This document shows, one piece after another, positions 16,854 through 25,428 of a DNA stretch of 64,000 nt. The notes beneath the pieces were generated by a model that saw nothing but the letters and a program-made list of their open reading frames with translations, did no database searches and had not been told where the DNA came from. The DNA comes from Planctomycetota bacterium (GTDB lineage: Bacteria; Planctomycetota; UBA8742; UBA2392). The number at the start of each line of letters is the position of its first letter. Positions within the stretch are counted from its first letter, which is position 1. The stretch lies in the NCBI GenBank assembly GCA_020638675.1, contig JACKID010000002.1:62001-126000 (forward strand). Reading direction: 5' to 3'. Both the position numbers and the translations under genes were made by a program.

Positions 16854-17957
16854 TTGAAACGTGTTCTTGGTATTGGAATCCCGGCCGTCTTTGCAGGTCT
16901 CGCAGTCGCGCTGACGCTCGTGTTGGCGCAGCCGGCGCCCCCCACCGATGAGCCCTACAACTTTGCTCTCGGCAAAGACATTACGGCCGAGGCTGCCGAC
17001 GTCGTCATCAACCCGAAGTTCAGCGCGGTCGCCGACGACCGCTTCGCCTACGAAGCCTACTACAACGCCACGCGCACCGGTGTCGTCAGCGACGGCGCCG
17101 AGGTGGTCGAGACGTTCCGCACCAAGGAAGCGTGGACCACGGCCTTCTCGCTGGTCTGCACCGAGGATCCGCTCGACGGGCGCAAGGACCTGCTGGTGCG
17201 GCTCGGCATCGACATGATCGAGTTCAACATCGACAACGGCGACGCGCGCTACACCGGCTACATCGGCCAGCAGACCGACATGCGCAAGCCCGGCTTCAAG
17301 GAAATCCTGCCCGACGGCAAGCGCAACGACGTCACCAACATCCCCGGCTGGGCCGGCATGAACTCCGGCGCGCTGGAAGCCAACCGCGGCACGCAGGCGA
17401 CCAGCTACGGCGGCTCGGCCTGCTTCAGCGTCAACGACGCCGGTCGCATCTACAACGAGACCTACTACGCCGACTGGGGCAACAGCGACCAGACCAACTA
17501 CCCCGGCCGACTGATCGAGCCGCTGCAACTGGCGCTCGCCGTGCAGCCCGAGTTCAAGTACGGCGCGGCATTGAAGCTGGGCGAGACGCTGGTCGTCCGC
17601 CGCCGCCTGCCGGTCAGCGCCGCGAGGGGCGGCACGATTGAGTACGACGTCACCTACAAGCTGGAAAAACTTTACGGGACGGTCGCCGAGCCTACGGCCG
17701 CGCGCCTCAGCTTCGACGCAGTCCCGGTGCAGCGCGAGATCACGCAGGAAGCCGGCGGGCTGGTCACCAGGTTCACCGCGCCCGACATCAAGGGCGGCAA
17801 GCTGCTGCTTGACCTGGTCAAGGGCGTCTCCGCCTGGGTGTCGTGGGATTTCAAACTTTCGGGCACGTTCACACAGCCGGGAACGGCGCTGTCGACCGCG
17901 TTCGACGTGAAGTTCGATTTGACGGCTTCTTTGCGCGAAACGAAGAAGCCGGAATAG
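16854..17957 (+). CDS. Exported beta-rich protein of unknown function
   Basis: The chosen TTG at 16854 follows an AAAGGG motif and starts a signal peptide (LKRVLGIGIPAVFAGLAVALTLVLAQ). The upstream ATG at 16647 lies within the repeat element and is unlikely. The mature ~340 residues are rich in Asp, Tyr and Thr and alternate strand-like segments, with no membrane helix. I do not recognise the family. It is followed by hairpins and then the DUF2344-RNase E/G pair. It is probably periplasmic or surface located. Confidence 0.72.
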   Translation: MKRVLGIGIPAVFAGLAVALTLVLAQPAPPTDEPYNFALGKDITAEAADVVINPKFSAVADDRFAYEAYYNATRTGVVSDGAEVVETFRTKEAWTTAFSLVCTEDPLDGRKDLLVRLGIDMIEFNIDNGDARYTGYIGQQTDMRKPGFKEILPDGKRNDVTNIPGWAGMNSGALEANRGTQATSYGGSACFSVNDAGRIYNETYYADWGNSDQTNYPGRLIEPLQLALAVQPEFKYGAALKLGETLVVRRRLPVSAARGGTIEYDVTYKLEKLYGTVAEPTAARLSFDAVPVQREITQEAGGLVTRFTAPDIKGGKLLLDLVKGVSAWVSWDFKLSGTFTQPGTALSTAFDVKFDLTASLRETKKPE

Positions 17958-18021
17958 TTTGCCGGCGGAGCTTCGGCAGCCGCCGCCAAGAAACACTTGC
18001 CGGGAAAATACCCGGGAGCAA

Positions 18022-18041
18022 CAGGCGGGAAGGCCCGCCTG
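18022..18041. terminator. GC hairpin after the exported protein gene
   Basis: CAGGCGGG-AAGG-CCCGCCTG is a perfect 8-bp stem in the 157-base gap. A second stem, GCCGGG / CCCGGG, lies just before it. There is no clear T run, so termination is uncertain. Confidence 0.45.
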
Positions 18042-18114
18042 CAAAGGCCCTGGATGGGCCGGAGGATCACAGGTTCGCCGGAAGGCCTCACGGCTGCTCA
18101 GGCGAACGAGACCG

Positions 18115-18786
18115 ATGACCGTAAGCCGGTATCGCATGCGCTTTGAAAAGCGCGAGGCGCTCAGGTTCATCTCGCACCACGACTTGATGCGGGTTTTTGA
18201 GCTGGCGCTGAGAAGGTCCGGCCTGAAGGTCGCGCACACGCAGGGTTTCAACCCTCACCCCAAGGTTTCGTTTGCACTGGCACTGCCGTTAGGCGTCGAA
18301 AGCCTCGACGAGATTGTCGATATCGACTTTGAACACGAGGCCGAAGCACCCTCACCCGAAAGCGTAGTCGAGCAGTTGGGCGAGCAAATGCCCCCCGGTT
18401 TGCGGCTGTTGTCAGCCGAGATCGCGAAGGGCCGGCCGAGAGTCACTGCGGTCGAATATGAGTGCGAGCTTCCGCCGGACTTTGCAGAACTTGACGAGCT
18501 TCAGGACAGGCTGGCCGCATTCATGGGCTCAGACGCGCACCCCTTCACCCGCGACCGCGGGCAAGGCAAGGCGCCCCGAAGCTTCGACGCGCGCGCTTTC
18601 ACGCAAAGCGCAACGCTGGAAGGCCGGCTGCTGAAAATGCGCCTGTCATTCAGCCAGGAGGGCGGCATGAAGCCTTCCGACCTGCTGCAGGTTCTGCAAC
18701 TTGATCCCAACCGGCACTTCGTCACGAAGACGAGGTCCATCCTGGCCGAGCTCTCGGAAATACAGGACGACGAGTCGTCCGAGTGA
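18115..18786 (+). CDS. DUF2344 (TIGR03936) family protein
   Basis: A 223-aa protein of the family often found fused to or next to a radical-SAM protein and upstream of RNase E/G. Hallmarks: YRMRFEKREALRFISHHDLMRVFELALRR and TQGFNPHPKVSFALALPLGVES. It ends six bases before the RNase E/G start, so the two are one operon. The radical-SAM partner is not next to it here. Such proteins are thought to act in tRNA or ribosome-related modification, but the biochemical role is not established. Confidence 0.88.
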   Translation: MTVSRYRMRFEKREALRFISHHDLMRVFELALRRSGLKVAHTQGFNPHPKVSFALALPLGVESLDEIVDIDFEHEAEAPSPESVVEQLGEQMPPGLRLLSAEIAKGRPRVTAVEYECELPPDFAELDELQDRLAAFMGSDAHPFTRDRGQGKAPRSFDARAFTQSATLEGRLLKMRLSFSQEGGMKPSDLLQVLQLDPNRHFVTKTRSILAELSEIQDDESSE

Positions 18787-18792
18787 GAGAGA

Positions 18793-21700
18793 ATGGCACG
18801 CAAGATCTACATGAATGTCGCCGAGGGCGACGAATGCCGCATCGCTGTGATGGAAGACGGCCGGTTGTATGAGTTCTTCATCGACCGCCCCAGCCAGCTG
18901 AAGCACGTCGGCAACATCTACAAGGGCATCATCAATAACATCGAGCCCGGCATACAGGCCGCGTTCGTCGACATCGGGCTTGAGCGCAACGGCTTCCTGC
19001 ACGTCAGCGACGTCAGCTACTCCTACCAGGGCAACAACGATGTGAAGCAGTTGTTCAGCAAGACGCTGCGCATCAAGGAGCCGCTGTCGGAGGAAGAGCT
19101 GCTGCACGAGCGCAAGGAACGCGACGTCGAAGAGGTGGACGAATTTGTCGGCGACGGCACCAGCTCGGCCGAGGCAAAGAACGGCACATCCGAGGCGGAG
19201 TTCCTCGACAAGCTCGACGAAGAACACCCCGGCCACCAGGTAACGGATTCGCCGCTGGAGGTCGCGCCAGTCGAGAAAGAGGCTGCGCCCGCCGCCGAGG
19301 CAAAGCCGACGGAGGCGCCAAGACCCGAAGCGCCGAATCCTGAAGCGGCGCCGGCATCCGCAGGCGCCGGCGCGCCCGCCGACGGCGTGAAGAAGAAGCG
19401 CCGCCGTCGCGGTCGACGCGGCAAGAAACACGGCGCGGCGGCATCCGGCGCGTTCCCGGCCGTGCAGCCGGACAACACCACGGCACCGGCCGGCAAGCCG
19501 GAAGACAAGAGCCCTGCCAACGAGACCGCGGAAACGCCGCAGGCGCCGGCCTCCGTTGCGCAGCCGACAGAAGCCAAGTCGGACGCGCCGCCAAAGGCCG
19601 AGGCAAAGCCGGCAACCGAGCCTGCCAAATCCGACGCGCCCAAGAAGAAGCGCCGCCGCACGCCGAAACGCCGCGGCGGGCACCTGCCCAAGCGCGTTAC
19701 CGACGAGATTGAAAACCCGAACGCCGGCACGACCAAGGCGCCGGAGGCCCCGAAGCCTGCGCCCGAGAAGCCGATCGACGGACCCTCAGGCGGCGACAAC
19801 GGCACGCCCGGCCCGCTGTATCGCTACCACCGTCCGCCGCTGCCGAAGCTGCAGAACCTGCTGAAGCGCGGCCAGGAAGTCGTCTGCCAGGTCACCAAGG
19901 CAAGCCAGGGCGGCAAGGGCCCCGGGCTGAGCACGTTCGTCAGCCTGCCCGGGCGCTACATGGTGCTCACGCCGAACAGCGACCGCGGCGGTGTCAGCCG
20001 CAAGATCGAAGACGGCGGCGCGCGCAATGAGCTTCGCAAGATGCTCGACAAGCTGCCGGTGCCCGAGGGCATGGGCGTCATCGTCCGGACGGCCGCGATC
20101 AACCGCACGTTTGAGGACCTGCACCGCGACCTGAATTATCTGCTTCGCGTCTGGAGCGTGATCAGCGAACGCATTCACGACAGCGAAGCACCCGCGCTGC
20201 TCTACACGGACAGCGACCCCGCCATCCGCGCCGTGCGCGACTACTTCACGGCCGACACCACCGAGATCGTGATCGACGACAAGGTGGTGTTCGACCGCGT
20301 GCTGGCGTTCTTCGACCAGCTGATGCCCAGCTTCCGCGAACGCGTGAAGCTGTATGAAAGCGACGTGCCGCTGTTCTTCAGCGTGGGGCTGGAAAACCAG
20401 CTCGATCACATCTTCGACAAGAAGGTTAACCTGAAGTCGGGCGGCTACCTCTTCGTCGAGCAGACCGAGGCGCTGATCAGCATCGACGTCAACAGCGGCA
20501 AGTTCACCAGCGCCGGCGACGCCGAAAAAACGGCCTTCCAGACGAACATGGAGGCGATCCCCGAGATCTGCCGCCAGCTTCGCCTGCGCGATCTCGGCGG
20601 CATCGTCTGCTGCGACCTGATCGACATGGCCAGCGCCAAGCACCGCAGCGACGTCGAGCACGCCCTGCGCCGCGAGCTTCGCAAGGACCGCGCCCGCACC
20701 AAGGTCGCCAAGATGTCGCCCTTCGGCGTGATCGAAATGACCCGCCAGCGCGTGCGCCCGAGCATCAAGAATTACACCTACGTCAGCTGCCCCACCTGCG
20801 CCGGCTTCGGCATGGTGCGCAGCGCGGAAACCATGTGCCTCAGCCTGTTGCGCCGCATGAAGCTTGCGCTGCTGGAAGAGCGCGTGGTTGAGCTGGCGGT
20901 ACAGATTCACCCGCACGTGCTGTCGCACCTGCATTCCGAATTCCGCGACGACATCAATGAGCTGGAAGACAAGTACGGCAAACGCATCGTGTTCGAGTAC
21001 GCCAAGGACCTGATCCTCGGCCAGGCGCGCTTCTTCTATATCAACGACCGCGCCGCGCGCGTCCTCTATGACATGGACCAGCGCATCAACACCTTCGCCC
21101 AGGGCGGCCCCAAGGCCAGCACCAACGTTCCCCTGCCGCCCGCGACATCCGGCGCCGCAAGCCCGGCCGCGGGCCAGGCGGCCAAGGATGCCAAGGGGCG
21201 CCGCCGCCGCCGTGGCGGGCGCCGCCAGCGCGAGCGCGAACAGGAACGCACCCAGCGCGAGCAGCGTATCAAGGAAGACTCCAGCAAGGCCGTGACCTTC
21301 GGAGATACGCTGCCGGAGGCCCGCGTCGAGGTCGTCCGCGAAGAACCCAAGCGCGCCGATGCCGGCAAGCCGGGCGAAGGCAAACGCCGCCGCGGGCGAC
21401 GTGGTGGTCGCAAGGCACGCGAGCGCGAGGCAGCCAAGGGCGGACGTACGGAACCCGCGGGCGCGCCCGCCAAGTCCGACCCGCCCGCCGCCGCAAGCGA
21501 CTCCGCCCCGTCCACCAGGAAGTCTTCCGGACGCAAGGCCGCTGCAGCAAAGTCAGGCACCAGCAAGAGCTCCGGGCGCAAGGCGGCTGCAAGCAAGAGC
21601 CCAGCCCCAAGCAGCGGGGAGCCGACGAAGTCGACAACCCGCAAGCCGCCGGCAAAGAAGCCTGCCACGGCAAAGTCCTCTTCCGCCAAGAAGACAGCAA

Positions 21701-21858
21701 CCAAGTCACCGGCAAAGACGGCAAAGAAGAGCGCCGCCAAGAAGACCACCGCCAAACCCGCGGCAAAGAAGCCCGCGGCGAAGAAGCCCGCAGCAAAGAA
21801 GGCTGCGCCAAAGAAAACACCGGCCAGGAAGTCCCCCGCCAAAAAGAAAACCAGCTAG
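18793..21858 (+). CDS. RNase E/G family ribonuclease with split S1 domain and histone H1-like tail
   Basis: A 1021-aa endoribonuclease for rRNA and mRNA processing. The S1 domain starts at residue 1 (IYMNVAEGDECRIAVMEDG, GFLHVSDVSY) but is interrupted at about residue 90 by a ~250-residue low-complexity insert rich in Ala, Pro, Glu and Lys. It resumes near residue 350 (GQEVVCQVTKASQGGKGPG, FVSLPGRYMVL). The catalytic acids lie in SIDVNSGKFT (about 562) and CCDLIDM (about 606); the zinc-link cysteines are CPTCAGFG (about 665). The last ~250 residues are a disordered basic tail of AAKKPAAKK-type repeats that probably binds RNA or DNA. SD-like GAGAGA precedes the start. Confidence 0.93.
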   Translation: MARKIYMNVAEGDECRIAVMEDGRLYEFFIDRPSQLKHVGNIYKGIINNIEPGIQAAFVDIGLERNGFLHVSDVSYSYQGNNDVKQLFSKTLRIKEPLSEEELLHERKERDVEEVDEFVGDGTSSAEAKNGTSEAEFLDKLDEEHPGHQVTDSPLEVAPVEKEAAPAAEAKPTEAPRPEAPNPEAAPASAGAGAPADGVKKKRRRRGRRGKKHGAAASGAFPAVQPDNTTAPAGKPEDKSPANETAETPQAPASVAQPTEAKSDAPPKAEAKPATEPAKSDAPKKKRRRTPKRRGGHLPKRVTDEIENPNAGTTKAPEAPKPAPEKPIDGPSGGDNGTPGPLYRYHRPPLPKLQNLLKRGQEVVCQVTKASQGGKGPGLSTFVSLPGRYMVLTPNSDRGGVSRKIEDGGARNELRKMLDKLPVPEGMGVIVRTAAINRTFEDLHRDLNYLLRVWSVISERIHDSEAPALLYTDSDPAIRAVRDYFTADTTEIVIDDKVVFDRVLAFFDQLMPSFRERVKLYESDVPLFFSVGLENQLDHIFDKKVNLKSGGYLFVEQTEALISIDVNSGKFTSAGDAEKTAFQTNMEAIPEICRQLRLRDLGGIVCCDLIDMASAKHRSDVEHALRRELRKDRARTKVAKMSPFGVIEMTRQRVRPSIKNYTYVSCPTCAGFGMVRSAETMCLSLLRRMKLALLEERVVELAVQIHPHVLSHLHSEFRDDINELEDKYGKRIVFEYAKDLILGQARFFYINDRAARVLYDMDQRINTFAQGGPKASTNVPLPPATSGAASPAAGQAAKDAKGRRRRRGGRRQREREQERTQREQRIKEDSSKAVTFGDTLPEARVEVVREEPKRADAGKPGEGKRRRGRRGGRKAREREAAKGGRTEPAGAPAKSDPPAAASDSAPSTRKSSGRKAAAAKSGTSKSSGRKAAASKSPAPSSGEPTKSTTRKPPAKKPATAKSSSAKKTATKSPAKTAKKSAAKKTTAKPAAKKPAAKKPAAKKAAPKKTPARKSPAKKKTS

Positions 21859-21874
21859 CGAGGCTCAACAAAAA

Positions 21875-21902
21875 AGCCCCCGCAATCCGCGGGGGCTTTT
21901 TG
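21875..21902. terminator. Strong bidirectional intrinsic terminator
   Basis: AGCCCCCGC-AATCC-GCGGGGGCT with a run of six A before and five T after. It lies between the convergent RNase E/G and MocR genes and serves both. Confidence 0.9.
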
Positions 21903-21909
21903 CTTAGGG

Positions 21910-23397
21910 CTAGGCCCAGGCCCGCACGAGGCGGTGCGCGGCTTCTTTTACTTTCTCGATCGGCAGGGCGGTGAAGCCGATCGTAAGCGTGCTGGGTGCT
22001 GCCGCCGGGTCGAAGTAGCAGACGCTCTGGTCGTACACGCGCACCCCGGCGTGCTGTGCGGCCATCAGCGCATCTTGACGCGTCAAGTGTCGCGGCACGT
22101 TCAGCATGATCTTCATTCCGCCCGGCGGCACGGGGTCGGGCAGCACGCCCGGCAGACGCTCCTCGAGAATCGTGTTGAACGCCTTGCGCTTGTCGGCGTA
22201 CAGCGTGCGCATGCGGCGCAGGTGCCGCTCGAAGTGGCCTTCTTCAATGAACTGCGCCAGCGCCGCGCTTTCCAGCATGGGCGGCATGAAGTCGATGTGC
22301 CAGCGCAGCCCCACCATCGCCTCGATCAGCCACTCGGGCGCGACCACGTAGCCGACGCGCAGCGCCGGGTACATCACCTTGCTGAAGCTGCCTACGTAGA
22401 TCACCGCGCCCGCGCCGTCGATGCCCGCCAGCGCGCGCACTGGGCGGCCTTCGTAGCGATACTCGGAATCGTAATCATCCTCGACGATCATGAACCCGTG
22501 CTCGCTGGCCAGCTCCAGCAGCTCCATCCGCCGCGCCGCGCCAAGCGTGACGCCCGTCGGGTACTGGTGCGAGGGCGTCAGGTGCAGCAGCTTCGGTCGG
22601 ATCCCGTCCGCCAGCGCACGCGCCACGGCCGCGGAATCCGCCCCATCCTCATCCACCGGTACGGCGATCAGCTTCGCCCGCACGCCCTGGAAAATCGCGC
22701 GCGCACCCAAATAGCCCGGGTCCTCCAGCATCACCGCATCGCCCTCGCCCACCAGCAGCGACGCCGCCAGCCACAAACCCTGCTGACTGCCGGCCGTGAC
22801 CAGCACGTTCTTGTAGGTGCAGTCAATGCCGCGCGCGCGCCCGAGATAGGCGGCGATCTGCTCACGCAGCGTCTGCAGTCCGTAGGCGCTGCCGTAGTTC
22901 ATGCGGTCGCGGCGGGCCACCAGCAGTTGATTGCCGACGATGCGGCGCCACTGGCGCAGCGGGAACGCGCTGATGTCCGGCGCGCCCAGCCGCATGTCGA
23001 TGTCCACGCCGGGCGGCGACACCGGATCTTCCGGCTGCAACACGCGCGCATAGAATTCCGGCGGCAGCGGCGAGTTCGCGAACGCGACGCGCCGCAACCC
23101 GCTCTGTGAGCGCCGCGCGGACTTGACGTTGAAATTCGCCTGCGGCAATTCGCGCGCGACGTACGTGCCGCTGCCGTGCTTGCCCTCAAGAAAGCCCTCG
23201 CCCACCAGCTGCTCATACGCCTGCGCCACGGTGTTGCGGTTGACCTTCAGCTCTTTGGCCAGCGTGCGGGTGGACGGCACGCGCTCGCCACGCCGCAGTC
23301 GGCCTGCGAGCACGTCTGCACGAATGGAGTCCGCGATGCGCTGGTACAGCGGCGCATCCGATCGCGGCGTTTCAAGATCAACCAGAAGGTCAGGCAT
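21910..23397 (-). CDS. MocR-type transcriptional regulator (GntR HTH plus aminotransferase domain)
   Basis: A 495-aa regulator with an N-terminal winged helix (APLYQRIADSIRADVLAGRL ... RTLAKELKVNRNTVAQAYEQL, about residues 15-80), a linker, and a class I aminotransferase-like domain with the PLP lysine in SFSKVMYPALRVGYV (Lys340). Other PLP-fold marks are SQQGLWLAASLL, DPGYLGARAIF, and the acidic EDDYDSEYRY. Such proteins sense PLP or amino acids; PdxR and GabR are the known examples. The target is unknown; the divergently placed membrane protein at 23618 is one candidate. A repeat element lies in the divergent gap. Confidence 0.93.
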   Translation of the reverse strand: MPDLLVDLETPRSDAPLYQRIADSIRADVLAGRLRRGERVPSTRTLAKELKVNRNTVAQAYEQLVGEGFLEGKHGSGTYVARELPQANFNVKSARRSQSGLRRVAFANSPLPPEFYARVLQPEDPVSPPGVDIDMRLGAPDISAFPLRQWRRIVGNQLLVARRDRMNYGSAYGLQTLREQIAAYLGRARGIDCTYKNVLVTAGSQQGLWLAASLLVGEGDAVMLEDPGYLGARAIFQGVRAKLIAVPVDEDGADSAAVARALADGIRPKLLHLTPSHQYPTGVTLGAARRMELLELASEHGFMIVEDDYDSEYRYEGRPVRALAGIDGAGAVIYVGSFSKVMYPALRVGYVVAPEWLIEAMVGLRWHIDFMPPMLESAALAQFIEEGHFERHLRRMRTLYADKRKAFNTILEERLPGVLPDPVPPGGMKIMLNVPRHLTRQDALMAAQHAGVRVYDQSVCYFDPAAAPSTLTIGFTALPIEKVKEAAHRLVRAWA

Positions 23398-23403
23398 AGG
23401 CGC

Positions 23404-23468
23404 TAGTCCGGAGTCTGGAGTAGACGGTCTCGAGTCGCTGGGACTCCGGACCGTCGACTACGGGCTCG
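23404..23468. repeat. Inverted-repeat element, 'AGTCCGGAGTC' words
   Basis: The left arm (23404-23436) is made of words such as AGTCCGGAGTC and GAGTAGACGG; the right arm (23441-23468) carries GGACTCCGGAC and CCGTCGACTA. The arms pair imperfectly. It lies five bases from the MocR start codon in a divergent gap. Confidence 0.7.
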
Positions 23469-23617
23469 TAAAGAAGTGTCTCTTGCGTTTCTGAACGTCC
23501 GGGCAGGCCAATAGGCCCAGCGAAGTCTATCAAATCTTGCCCGGTGGGTATGCCACTTCCGCATCCACACTTGGGTTGGCCCGCCTCGGTGGGTATCCTC
23601 GAAGCATCACCCCTGAC

Positions 23618-24238
23618 ATGGAGAATCCCGTGGGCGACCCCAAAGGCAAGAAGAAGTCCAAGGCTCCGGCCGTACTCCTCATCCTGCTGCTCGCCGTGGT
23701 GGGCACTGTCGCGGCAGGCTATTTCAAGCCTGACCTGCCGATCATCGGGCCGGCCGTCGCCGGCTTCTTTGAAAAGGGCGCCGCCGGGATGGACAAGAGC
23801 GGCGTGTACACCGTCACGATCGAAAAGGTCGTGCTGGACCCGCAGGAGTTCAAGAAGGGCGAGACCATCGACGTGCAGGTGAAGGTGATCGTGACCGACA
23901 AGGAAGGCAAGGCCAAGACGGTCTGGGAGTCTTCCGAATTCGGCGACAACCTGCGCGAAGCAGGCGAGAACGAGCTTGCGGTCAACTTCCTCGAGACGCC
24001 GTTCGATGTTTCGTGGGAGAGCGGCTACCAGATCAGCGTCGAGGTGTGGGACTTCAAGGGCACGGACAGGCGCCTCGCGCGCTTCGCCACCGCGGCCAAG
24101 GACAAGGAGTTCGGGCTGAGCGGCACCAAGACGCTGCAACTGCTGGACGGCGAAAACCCGCGCAACCCGCGCGTAGGCGGCACCAACCAGGTCATCTTCA
24201 AAGCCAAGCGCAAGGGCGACCTGCCGCCCAAGGAATAA
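23618..24238 (+). CDS. Single-pass membrane protein of unknown function
   Basis: About 206 aa. After a short Lys-rich cytoplasmic stretch there is one transmembrane helix (VLLILLLAVVGTVAAGYF), then an extracytoplasmic beta-rich domain (VYTVTIEKVVLDPQ, VSWESGYQISVEVWDF) that looks like a C2 or immunoglobulin-type sandwich. Two starts are possible: ATG 23618 with no SD, or GTG 23630 with GGAG six bases upstream, which is better supported. I do not recognise a family. It is divergent from the MocR gene and followed by a repeat element and kdsA. Confidence 0.72.
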   Translation: MENPVGDPKGKKKSKAPAVLLILLLAVVGTVAAGYFKPDLPIIGPAVAGFFEKGAAGMDKSGVYTVTIEKVVLDPQEFKKGETIDVQVKVIVTDKEGKAKTVWESSEFGDNLREAGENELAVNFLETPFDVSWESGYQISVEVWDFKGTDRRLARFATAAKDKEFGLSGTKTLQLLDGENPRNPRVGGTNQVIFKAKRKGDLPPKE

Positions 24239-24240
24239 GG

Positions 24241-24319
24241 GCAGTCTCGCACAGAGACCACAGAGGGCGCGGAGATCAACCCGCTCACTGTGGTCTCCGT
24301 GTTCTCTGTGCGAGACTGC
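24241..24319. repeat. Inverted-repeat element, 'CACAGAG' word family, copy 4
   Basis: The most regular copy: the terminal arms GCAGTCTCGCACAGAG (24241-24256) and CTCTGTGCGAGACTGC (24304-24319) are perfectly complementary over 16 bases, with inner CACAGAG / CTCCGTG words. It starts two bases after the previous stop and lies upstream of kdsA. Confidence 0.93.
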
Positions 24320-24389
24320 GGTTGCCTTTTACCGGCCACTGGCGCGGCGGCGCTGATTCTGGTTAATGGTCGCGCCTCTGGAGACCATC

Positions 24390-25259
24390 ATGAAAGTCGG
24401 CAAGTACGAGCTGGACGGCAAGAAACTCTTCATTATCTCGGGCCCATGCGTGCTCGAGAACGAGGACATGCCGCGCCGCGTGGCCGAGCGCATGAAGGCC
24501 GCCTGCGCCGAGCACGGGCTGCCCTACATCTTCAAGGCCAGCTTCGACAAGGCCAATCGCACCAGCGGCAAGGCATTCCGCGGGCCCGGCATCGACGGCG
24601 GGCTCAAGCAGCTTGAGGCCATCAAGAAAGAGTTCGACGTCCCGATCCTGACCGACGTCCACACGGCCGAGCAGTGTGAAGCCGCGGGTGAAGTCGTCGA
24701 CGTGCTGCAGATCCCCGCGTTCCTGTGCCGCCAGACCGACCTGCTGGAAGCGGCCGCGAAAACCGGGCGCATCGTGAACATCAAGAAGGGCCAGTTCCTC
24801 GCGCCGTGGGACATGGCGCAGGTCGTGAAGAAAATGAGCAGCTTCGGCGCGGAAGGCAAAGTGATGCTGACCGAGCGCGGCGCCAGTTTCGGCTACAACA
24901 CGCTGGTCAGCGACATGCGCAGCATCCCGATCATGGGCAAGACCGGCTGCCCGGTCGTGTTCGACGCCACCCACAGCGTGCAGCAGCCCGGCGGCGCGGG
25001 CGACAAGTCCGGCGGGCAGCGTGAGTTCGCGCCCGTGCTGGCGCGCGCGGCGGTCGCGGCCGGCGCCGACGGAGTCTTCGCCGAGACCCACCCGGACCCT
25101 GACAAGGCCCTCAGCGACGGGCCGAACATGATCCCGCTCGTGGCGATGCCCGCCCTGCTGCGCATCCTGAACGCGCTGCACGAGCTGGTAAGCAACCCCA
25201 GCGCCGCCGTAGAAGCCGTCGAGCACGAACAGGAAGAATCCGAACACGGCCACAAGTAA
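24390..25259 (+). CDS. kdsA: 3-deoxy-8-phosphooctulonate synthase (KDO-8-P synthase)
   Basis: Condenses PEP and arabinose 5-phosphate to KDO 8-phosphate for lipopolysaccharide core synthesis, and so implies an LPS-type outer membrane. The ATG at 24390 has GGAG six bases upstream. Motifs: FIISGPCVLEN, FKASFDKANRTS, FRGPGIDGGL, LTDVHTAEQ, IPAFLCRQTDLL, NIKKGQFLAPWDM, LTERGASFGYNTLVSDMRS, FDATHSVQQPGG and AETHPDPDKALSDGPN. The final 20 residues are an unusual acidic, His-containing extension. Length 289 aa. Confidence 0.97.
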   Translation: MKVGKYELDGKKLFIISGPCVLENEDMPRRVAERMKAACAEHGLPYIFKASFDKANRTSGKAFRGPGIDGGLKQLEAIKKEFDVPILTDVHTAEQCEAAGEVVDVLQIPAFLCRQTDLLEAAAKTGRIVNIKKGQFLAPWDMAQVVKKMSSFGAEGKVMLTERGASFGYNTLVSDMRSIPIMGKTGCPVVFDATHSVQQPGGAGDKSGGQREFAPVLARAAVAAGADGVFAETHPDPDKALSDGPNMIPLVAMPALLRILNALHELVSNPSAAVEAVEHEQEESEHGHK

Positions 25260-25268
25260 CTGCTCCGT

Positions 25269-25331
25269 CGCCAGGACGAGCAACGACACTCCGGCGCAAG
25301 CCAGAAGTGTTTCGCTTGGCGCGTCTTGGCG
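25269..25331. other. Nested imperfect hairpin after kdsA
   Basis: CGCCAGGACG (25269-25278) pairs with CGTCTTGGCG (25322-25331) with one wobble, enclosing a GCGCAAGC / GCTTGGCGC stem. It is a likely transcript end for kdsA. Confidence 0.45.
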
Positions 25332-25428
25332 AACTGGCAGCAAATGCATTTCCGCCACACCAGCCCCGCCGCAAGAAGATTCGTGCCGGAAAACACCGGG
25401 CGTGGTATCCTGATGGCCGGAGGCGATG

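Noticed and set aside
17958..18114. Possible riboswitch upstream of the DUF2344-RNase E/G operon
   Set aside because: Several stems are present, but no conserved core of the cobalamin, SAM, glycine or TPP class can be recognised.
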